Shown: piece by piece, positions 7,846 to 12,736 of the stretch
How positions within the stretch are numbered: position 1 is the first letter of the stretch
How the letters are laid out: each line of letters starts with the position of its first letter
NCBI GenBank assembly: GCA_050732575.1
Contig: JBOHRF010000132.1
Span: 1 to 12,736, forward strand
Reading direction: 5' to 3'
DNA: 12,736 bases
Source: JBBDWZ01 sp050732575
GTDB taxonomy: Bacteria; Gemmatimonadota; Gemmatimonadetes; Longimicrobiales; RSA9
Position numbers and translations under genes: made by a program
The notes under the pieces: model-generated
Told to the model about the DNA's origin: nothing
The model's input: the letters and a program-made list of their open reading frames with translations, nothing else
Database searches by the model: none

Positions 7846-8484
7846 CTAGCGCAGCTGCAACACGCGCATCTCGGAGCGGCGTTCGCTGCCGTCGTCCAGG
7901 TGCGCGCGAACCGACCACCGCGCTTCAGTGGGAGTAACATTGGGGAACGAGGCAACGCTGGCTGTATCGGTAGTCGTTGCGCTGAGCAGAACAGTGCCGT
8001 CTGCGGCAAACACTTCGAGCGTGTATCGAAGAGCACGAGCCACGGGCCGCCAGGTGAAGGTGATCGATCCGGTCAGTGCGGCCTGCTGGGTGGGTGCACT
8101 GAGCACGGGCTCGGTGCCGTTGCCCGCGCGCAGGGTTGGATCATTGCGCTGGCGCCACTGATCGGCGCCAAAGATGCCCACCATCAGGACGATGGAAGCG
8201 GCCGCTGCGAGCGGCGCCACGCGCGGCCAGGAGAAGCGGCGCGCAGACGATTGTGGCTGCACGCCTGTGCCCGAGACCGCGTGCAGCAGTGCCAGCTCAC
8301 GCCGGCACGCCGGGCAGCGCAACGCACGGTCGAGCACGAGCAGCCGCTCGGCCTCGAGCCCTTCGCCGCGAGCAGCGGCTATGAGCGCGTCCGGGGCCGG
8401 ACAATCGGGCCGATGCTCGGTGCTGGATGCGCGCAGCGGAGCGTAGGCGGCACGCAGCCCGTCGTCGTCAAACCGTTCGCTCAT
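7846..8484 (-). CDS. Membrane anti-sigma factor with Cys-x2-Cys motif and Fn3-like domain
   Basis: 212 residues. The start ATG overlaps the sigma gene's TGA (ATGA), a sign of translational coupling. Residues 1-75 form a cytoplasmic zinc-finger-like anti-sigma domain: Cys28 (PDCPAPDAL), then LDRALRCPACRREL with Cys57 and Cys60. The usual His four residues before the first Cys of CxxC is replaced by Arg, so zinc binding may use Cys28 instead. Residues ~89-106 are a single transmembrane helix. Residues ~125-212 are a periplasmic beta-rich domain with FTWRPVARALRYTLEV...ARWSVRAH, matching the module in the other anti-sigma and in the exported protein at 1143-2558. It most likely sequesters the sigma factor encoded just upstream until a periplasmic signal or protease acts. 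Confidence 0.85.
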   Translation of the reverse strand: MSERFDDDGLRAAYAPLRASSTEHRPDCPAPDALIAAARGEGLEAERLLVLDRALRCPACRRELALLHAVSGTGVQPQSSARRFSWPRVAPLAAAASIVLMVGIFGADQWRQRNDPTLRAGNGTEPVLSAPTQQAALTGSITFTWRPVARALRYTLEVFAADGTVLLSATTTDTASVASFPNVTPTEARWSVRAHLDDGSERRSEMRVLQLR

Positions 8485-9029
8485 CGTGCACTCCCCGGTG
8501 TTACGCCCATGGCGGCCAGCCGCTGTCGCACATCGTCCAGCCCGCGATACAGCAGGTTACGCGTTTTGGCCTCGGACCAGCCGAGCGCGCGGGCAATGTC
8601 GGCGCGGTCGTAGCCCGAGAGATGGAAACGCACGGCCACGCGTCTCTCGGTCGAGATAGTCTCGAGCGCGGCATCGATCTGCGCGGACAGCTCGAGTGCC
8701 TCTATGTCATCCTGCGGTGATGGCGTGCGGTCGGGCAGCTCGCGGCGCAGCTCCACGTCTTCCGTGCGATCCGCCGCGTGTGCGCGCCGGCGGCGCAGCA
8801 GGTCCAGCGCGGCCGTCGTGGCCAGCGTGTAGAGGTACGACGAACCGAGCTCTTCCAGCACCTTGCCAGTATTTCCTGCCCGCCAGAGGCGGATGCGCAC
8901 TTCCTGCAGCACCTCATCGAGATCGGCATCCACCAGGCCGCGGCGAACGCCCACGCTGCGCACCATCGTGCGGAAGCGTATCACCACGGACTCGATGGTC
9001 GACGACAACCGATCGGCGCCAGATTCCAT
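8481..9029 (-). CDS. ECF-type RNA polymerase sigma factor (second copy)
   Basis: 182 residues from the ATG at 9029. The frame is open to a GTG at 9131, but the extra 34 residues are Arg/Ala-rich and unlike a sigma N-terminus, so 9029 is preferred although no clear RBS is seen. Region 2 lies at ~10-85 (DADLDEVLQEVRIRLWR, then YLYTLATTAALDLLRRRR). Region 4 lies at ~115-172 with HLSGYDRADIARALGWSEAKTRNLL as helix-turn-helix. It is a paralogue of the sigma at 5381-5962; the two share the same core motifs and almost the same recognition-helix region, so their promoters may overlap. It is followed by its anti-sigma with an ATGA overlap. It is preceded by a small secreted-protein gene ending 108 bp upstream on the same strand, which may belong to the same transcript. 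Confidence 0.9.
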   Translation of the reverse strand: MESGADRLSSTIESVVIRFRTMVRSVGVRRGLVDADLDEVLQEVRIRLWRAGNTGKVLEELGSSYLYTLATTAALDLLRRRRAHAADRTEDVELRRELPDRTPSPQDDIEALELSAQIDAALETISTERRVAVRFHLSGYDRADIARALGWSEAKTRNLLYRGLDDVRQRLAAMGVTPGSAR

Positions 9030-9137
9030 GGAGCGAACGTACCGGCTTTCGTACGCTCGCCGCAATCGTGCGCATGCTGGACCAGCGATGCGCCGCCCGA
9101 ACGGTGCGGCGCCTTCCATGGAATGGGCCACGCTGGG

Positions 9138-9572
9138 CTAGAACGTCCAGCACCACCACCAATAAAACTGGCCCATGCAGACTGTGATGGTGAGCATGGC
9201 CTGCGCATGCTCCGCCGAGGCAAAGCGGAACGGCTCTGCGGTCTGATTGGGCAGGCCGGCCATTTCCAGCTCATCCTTCGTCCCGTTCACGGACACACGG
9301 ACTCTGGCCCTCGTGAAGCCGGTTGCGGCGGAGACGAGTGCAGCCGCTGCGTCGACATTGGAGCTCTGCACCGCGTGGTTGAACTGCTGCGTGAAGGTCT
9401 GATCGTTGGCCAGCTTCTTCCCGAATGCCAACTGCACGGAGTGTAGCCTGGCCTTTATAACGTTCTGCGCCTTGCTGGCGTTTTGTGCATGCGCCTGGCG
9501 CGGGCCGATCAGGCCGGCCGTGGCCAGTACGATCAGAGCGAATGAAGTCCGGACTATGGGGCGGTACGACAT
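9138..9572 (-). CDS. Small secreted protein with Trp/Cys-rich C-terminus
   Basis: 144 residues with a strong RBS and an ATG at 9572. Signal peptide residues 1 to ~30 end RQAHAQ, leaving ~114 mature residues. The middle part (FGKKLANDQTFTQQFNHAV, then a D-A-A-A-A-L-V stretch and ATGF) looks helical, and a strand-rich part follows (RARVRVSVNGTKDELEM). The end is VCMGQFYWWWCWTF: two cysteines eight residues apart enclosing a run of aromatic residues, with Phe at the very end. The helical part faintly recalls the length and spacing of Nif11-type leader peptides, but a Sec signal argues against a standard RiPP precursor. I do not recognise the family. Its place between the divergent TPR-CHAT gene and the sigma/anti-sigma pair suggests it is a signal, target or effector of that module; this is inference. 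Confidence 0.75.
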   Translation of the reverse strand: MSYRPIVRTSFALIVLATAGLIGPRQAHAQNASKAQNVIKARLHSVQLAFGKKLANDQTFTQQFNHAVQSSNVDAAAALVSAATGFTRARVRVSVNGTKDELEMAGLPNQTAEPFRFASAEHAQAMLTITVCMGQFYWWWCWTF

Positions 9573-9576
9573 GGAT

Positions 9577-9583
9577 CTCTCCC
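9577..9583 (-). promoter_or_regulatory. Ribosome binding site of the small Trp-rich secreted protein
   Basis: GGGAGAG on the minus strand lies 4 nt before the ATG at 9572. It supports that start and therefore the reality of the gene. It also argues against translation of the opposite strand from 9485. Confidence 0.6.
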
Positions 9584-9754
9584 TTGTTCAAGTGTGTGGT
9601 CTGGCCGGAGTTGCGCGGGCGACGCTTTCACCCGTGTGGGCTCCGGCTCTCGTGTCACGCAGCCACGCGCGTTTTCTTCTCACGCGGGCGCCCGGGGTCT
9701 GCCGCTTGCTGGCGCGCCGGGCCGCCGCCTATCCTGATCCCTGGTCTCCTATCC

Positions 9755-9761
9755 GGACAGG
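9755..9761 (+). promoter_or_regulatory. Ribosome binding site selecting a TTG start for the TPR-CHAT gene
   Basis: GGACAGG is followed by 5 nt and then TTG at 9767. The next in-frame ATG (9788) has no comparable site, and the frame upstream of 9767 reads as non-protein-like Arg/Pro/Cys-rich sequence. Confidence 0.45.
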
Positions 9762-9766
9762 TCGCG

Positions 9767-12655
9767 TTGCGCTTGCTTCTCCCCCTCATGCTTGCGCTGG
9801 CCGTACGCCTCGACGTCGTACAGAGCGCGGAAGATCCACGTGCGCTCGTGCGCGCGGCGACGCGTGCGGTGGACGGTGACAGCGCGGGCAGGCTGCGCAG
9901 CCGCCTCGCCGCACGCGTGGCGCGCAACCCAAACGACCGCGCCGCACTCCTCGGTCTGGCCACGCTCGCCCGCCTGCGCTACGAGTATCCGACCGCCGAC
10001 AGTATCTACCGTCGTCTTTTCACCAACACGCGCGATCGTTATGCGCTATACGCGCGTCTTGGGCGCGCTGAGGGACTCGAGTTACGCAGCTTCAGCCGGG
10101 ATGCGCGCCCGGAATTCGAGCACGCGCGTACGCTGGCGCGTGAGCTGGGTGACCGAACTGCAGAAGGCCAGGCGCTGTTGTGGCTCACTTTCATCCGCGG
10201 CCGGTTGGAAGGCGTGGCCGTAGCGGAAGCCACCATCGACAGCACGGCGCGGCTGATTCCCGATTCTGTGCACGAGTTGTGGTCGCAGCTCAGGAACCGG
10301 CGCGCCATCACGCACGCACTGCGCGGCCGCACTGCCGATGCGCTCTCCGAAGCCCGGTCCAGTATCTCACTCGCTCAAGGGGCCCGCGATCCGCGCGCCG
10401 AGGCCGATGCGTTTCGCGTACTCGGACAGGTTCTGCAATACCGCGGACAGTGGGATTCCGCGCTGGTAGCGCTGCGTCAATCCCAGGAACTGTACCTGAA
10501 GACGCACAGCCGCAGTGCGCTGGCCAATTCGCTCATCTGGCATGCGCAGGTGCTGGCCAGCATGAGTCGCTACGGCGAGATGCGTGAAGTCATGCGTCGC
10601 GGGCAGGCCGAGGGCGAAGCCACTCACAATCCCAATGCCGTTGGTGATGCGCAACGCGCGTTCGGTGTGCTTGCCCTCATGCTGGGTGATTGGCCCGCAG
10701 CGTCGACGCATCTCAAGAGGTCTGCAGCGATTTCCGCGGCCACGGGCGATTCATCCGGCCTGCTGACGACCACCAAATTCCTGGCCAGTGTGGCCCTGGC
10801 GGCCGGTGATATTGCCACCGCCAAGCGACTCACGCTCGAGCTGGCAACACGCGCACGCCTGACCCAGGATGGCGGATCGGTGTTCGAAACGCAGCGCGCG
10901 CTGGCTGACATTGCTGCGGCCGAGGGCGACTGGCCGGCCGCACAACGAGCGCTGGACAATGCGCGCGCCCAACTGCGTACCTTGCCGGGTGCCAACTATC
11001 GTTCGTGGCTCACCCACGATGAAGCGCGCATCGCACTGGCGCGCGGAGACCTGGCCGCGGCCGAGCGTTTTCTGCTGGCGTATCTGGGAACGGGTGCGCG
11101 CCCAACCGAGTCCGCCTTCCGACCCTTCGACGCGCGCGTGCGACTGGCCGATGTCTACGCGCGCCGCGGCGACCTGGCGCGCGCCGAGAATACGTTGCGC
11201 CTGGCCACGGACGAAATCGACCAATTCCGCGCCAAGTTGAGCGATGGCGAAATGCGCACGCTGGTGTTCCAGGCGGCGGCCAGCACGAACGCAGCCGCTG
11301 CCGAGCCGACCGGCAGCGCCGCCGGAGTGGCGCGCGTGCTGGCCGCGCTCGCGACTGGCGGCCGCGCCGCTGCCGCGTTCGAGCTGGCCGAGCGCTGGCG
11401 CGCGCGCGAGCTGATCGATCGGCTCACGCGCAACGCCGCGTTGCGCGCTGGTGAGCCACAGCCGACCACGGCCGGATCTCCGGCCAGCGCACCTGCGCGC
11501 AGCGCGGCCGATATCGCATCGGCACTTCCTGACTCACAAACCGCGCTCATCGAGTTCGTGGCCAGCAAAGGTGCGCCCCTTACGCTGTTCGTCGTGCAGC
11601 GCGGCAGTATCCAGGCGCGCGTGCTGCCTGCATTCGATTCGCTGGCCCAGCAGGTAGCACGTTTCGGCGCGCTCATCGAGAGCGGTGCCGATGCTTCCCG
11701 ACTCGGTCGGGCGCTGGGCGCGGCCCTGGTTGATCCTGTCCTTCCGCTGCTCGACCCTGGCATCACACGCATCGTCATCGTGCCCGATGGCCCGCTCCAT
11801 TATCTGCCGTTCGATGCGCTTCAAATGGCCAATGGTCGCTACGTGCTGGAGCGTTTTGCGCTGGGCTTTGCGCCTTCGGCCTCCGTGGTTGCAGCACTCT
11901 GGCAGCGACCCGTGCGTGCGCAAACGACTCAACCGTTGCGACTGCTGGCACTCGGCAATCCAACCTTGCCGGCCAGCCGTCGCGCCACAGCGCAGGACGC
12001 CGACCATGAAGACTTCTTCAGTGCAGCCAGTACAACCGGCGCATTGACGCGGCTGGCTGGCGCAGCGCGTGAGGCTCGCCTGGTTGCACGTTATGCCGAT
12101 GGCGCGCATGTGCGCGTGGGCGGCAACGCCAGCGCCGCGTTTCTGAAATCGACCGATCTGAGCGGCTATCGCGTGCTACACTTTGCCACTCACGCCATCG
12201 TGGACGAACAGTCCGTGGCGCGCACGGCACTCGTGCTGGCACCGGGCGACGGCGAGAGCGGCTTCGTGGGCGCCGGTGATCTGGCCGCGCTGCGGCTCGA
12301 TGCCGACCTGGTCGTGCTCTCCGCCTGTCGCGCCGCGCGCGGTGTGCTGGTGGGCGGGGAAGGCGTGCAGGGCATGACCTCGCCTTTGCTGCAAGCGGGT
12401 GCGCGCGCACTGGTCGCTACCCACTGGCGCATTCGCGACCAGGACGTGGTGCCTTTTGTGGATGCGATGTATGGCGCACTGGCGCGTGGTCTCCCCGTAG
12501 CGGATGCTATCCGCGCGGCCAAACTGCAAGCGCTGCAACGTAAGAATCCGCCGCGTACATGGGCCGCTTTCCTGGCGATTGGCGATCCGATGGTCACCAT
12601 ACCGCTGCGCGCGCCACCCAAACGCTGGTGGTCGACGCTATGGGATAGACGTTGA
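9767..12655 (+). CDS. TPR-CHAT protein, caspase-like, with N-terminal hydrophobic leader
   Basis: 962 residues from the TTG at 9767, or 955 from the ATG at 9788. The frame is open to 9485, but that part overlaps the divergent gene and is not protein-like. Residues 1 to ~20 (MRLLLPLMLALAV) form a hydrophobic leader, suggesting export or membrane anchoring, though an Arg follows soon after. Residues ~30-490 are helical TPR-type repeats (for example LGQVLQYRGQWDSALVALRQ and LADIAAAEGDWPAAQRALD), a likely recognition scaffold. After an Ala-rich linker comes the CHAT domain at ~560-955. It has His809 (HFATHA) and Cys854 (VLSACR), the caspase-type dyad, then GEGVQGM and ARALVATHW. It is a paralogue of the CHAT gene at 1-1299. 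It is divergent from the secreted-protein/sigma/anti-sigma group, with a shared 194-bp upstream region. By family it is probably a peptidase activated by binding of a partner to the TPRs; its substrate is unknown. Confidence 0.9.
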   Translation: MRLLLPLMLALAVRLDVVQSAEDPRALVRAATRAVDGDSAGRLRSRLAARVARNPNDRAALLGLATLARLRYEYPTADSIYRRLFTNTRDRYALYARLGRAEGLELRSFSRDARPEFEHARTLARELGDRTAEGQALLWLTFIRGRLEGVAVAEATIDSTARLIPDSVHELWSQLRNRRAITHALRGRTADALSEARSSISLAQGARDPRAEADAFRVLGQVLQYRGQWDSALVALRQSQELYLKTHSRSALANSLIWHAQVLASMSRYGEMREVMRRGQAEGEATHNPNAVGDAQRAFGVLALMLGDWPAASTHLKRSAAISAATGDSSGLLTTTKFLASVALAAGDIATAKRLTLELATRARLTQDGGSVFETQRALADIAAAEGDWPAAQRALDNARAQLRTLPGANYRSWLTHDEARIALARGDLAAAERFLLAYLGTGARPTESAFRPFDARVRLADVYARRGDLARAENTLRLATDEIDQFRAKLSDGEMRTLVFQAAASTNAAAAEPTGSAAGVARVLAALATGGRAAAAFELAERWRARELIDRLTRNAALRAGEPQPTTAGSPASAPARSAADIASALPDSQTALIEFVASKGAPLTLFVVQRGSIQARVLPAFDSLAQQVARFGALIESGADASRLGRALGAALVDPVLPLLDPGITRIVIVPDGPLHYLPFDALQMANGRYVLERFALGFAPSASVVAALWQRPVRAQTTQPLRLLALGNPTLPASRRATAQDADHEDFFSAASTTGALTRLAGAAREARLVARYADGAHVRVGGNASAAFLKSTDLSGYRVLHFATHAIVDEQSVARTALVLAPGDGESGFVGAGDLAALRLDADLVVLSACRAARGVLVGGEGVQGMTSPLLQAGARALVATHWRIRDQDVVPFVDAMYGALARGLPVADAIRAAKLQALQRKNPPRTWAAFLAIGDPMVTIPLRAPPKRWWSTLWDRR

Positions 12656-12736
12656 TGGCGTCGGGCGTGTCGGGCGTGTCGGGCGTGTCGGGCGTGTCGG
12701 GCGTGTCGGGCGTGTCGGGCGTGTCGGGCGTGTCGG
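12655..12736 (+). CDS. Candidate ORF of Ser-Gly-Val repeats, coupled to the TPR-CHAT gene (3' partial)
   Basis: The TPR-CHAT stop TGA (12653-12655) shares its A with an ATG (12655-12657), the classic TGATG coupling arrangement. From this ATG the frame reads Met-Ala and then eight Ser-Gly-Val triplets, still open at the window end. A 9-bp repeat keeps any frame, so the ORF may simply be a by-product of the repeat. No own RBS is visible. It is listed because the coupling is exact; a non-coding repeat is the more likely explanation until the downstream sequence is seen. Confidence 0.2.
   Translation, partial: MASGVSGVSGVSGVSGVSGVSGVSGVS
12661..12736. repeat. 9-bp tandem repeat (TCGGGCGTG), at least 8.4 copies
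   Basis: The unit TCGGGCGTG repeats without a mismatch from 12661 to the window end, 5 nt after the TPR-CHAT stop codon. Perfect identity implies recent expansion by slippage and likely copy-number variation between strains. The full length is not visible. It could also be the point where an assembly contig breaks. Confidence 0.95.

Noticed and set aside
7792..8613. Long plus-strand open frame opposite the second anti-sigma and sigma genes
   Set aside because: Its Arg/Ala/Gly/Cys-rich composition is typical of antisense frames in GC-rich DNA, and the opposite strand has clear anti-sigma and sigma domains.
9706..9735. TTGCTG-18-TATCCT as a promoter for the TPR-CHAT gene
   Set aside because: Only 3/6 and 4/6 matches to sigma70 hexamers in GC-rich DNA; plausible but too weak to list as a feature.
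9485..9766. N-terminal extension of the TPR-CHAT frame back to an ATG at 9485
   Set aside because: It overlaps the signal-peptide region of the well-supported divergent gene at 9138-9572, has no RBS, and reads as Arg/Pro/Cys-rich noise. The hydrophobic leader starts only at 9767.
12661..12736. CRISPR-like repeat array
   Set aside because: The 9-bp units are directly abutting with no spacers, so it is a simple tandem repeat.
1..12736. A gasdermin, Csx30, or cas gene near the CHAT proteins
   Set aside because: These known CHAT/caspase-like partners were looked for in the translated genes; none has recognisable features. The small secreted protein has a signal peptide and no gasdermin-like length.

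Overview
The window looks like accessory DNA from a GC-rich, Gram-negative (diderm) bacterium. Signs of an outer membrane are a beta-barrel protein ending in phenylalanine and several Sec signal peptides ending in AxA-Q. The mix of TPR-CHAT proteins, ECF sigma/anti-sigma pairs and secreted Ig-like proteins would suit Gemmatimonadota or a similar phylum. That placement is inference from gene style only; there is no rRNA or other marker gene.

Layout. (1) 1-1299 (+): C-terminal part of a CHAT-domain (caspase-like) protein, cut by the window start. (2) 5962-1143 (-): a compact four-gene run of ECF sigma factor, membrane anti-sigma factor (11-nt overlap), outer-membrane beta-barrel protein and secreted protein with a C-terminal Fn3-like module. 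The last gene converges on the CHAT gene and overlaps it antisense by 157 bp. (3) 6185-7695 (+): a secreted protein of about five tandem Ig-like repeats, broken by several frameshifts. (4) 9572-7846 (-): a small secreted protein with a Trp/Cys-rich C-terminus, a second ECF sigma factor and a second membrane anti-sigma factor (ATGA overlap with the sigma gene). (5) 9767-12655 (+): a full-length TPR-CHAT protein, divergent from the previous group. Its stop codon overlaps an ATG that opens a 9-bp tandem repeat running off the window end.

How the genes may work together. The same set occurs twice: CHAT protease-like protein, ECF sigma, single-pass anti-sigma with an extracytoplasmic Fn3-like domain, and exported proteins. 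The two sigma factors have nearly the same region 4.2, and the same F-x-W...Y Fn3-like signature recurs in both anti-sigmas and in one exported protein. A testable model is a surface-sensing switch in which a CHAT protease cuts the anti-sigma (or a partner) and frees the sigma factor. The parallel is the type III-E CRISPR TPR-CHAT (Csx29)/Csx30/RpoE module, but here there is no CRISPR array or cas gene. This functional link is inference.

No tRNA, rRNA, CRISPR array, insertion sequence or phage gene was seen. No gene-free gap exceeds 300 bp. The longest are 5963-6184, which is divergent and holds no convincing promoter, and 9573-9766, also divergent, with a strong RBS at each end. The convergent gap 7696-7845 carries a 13-bp inverted repeat.
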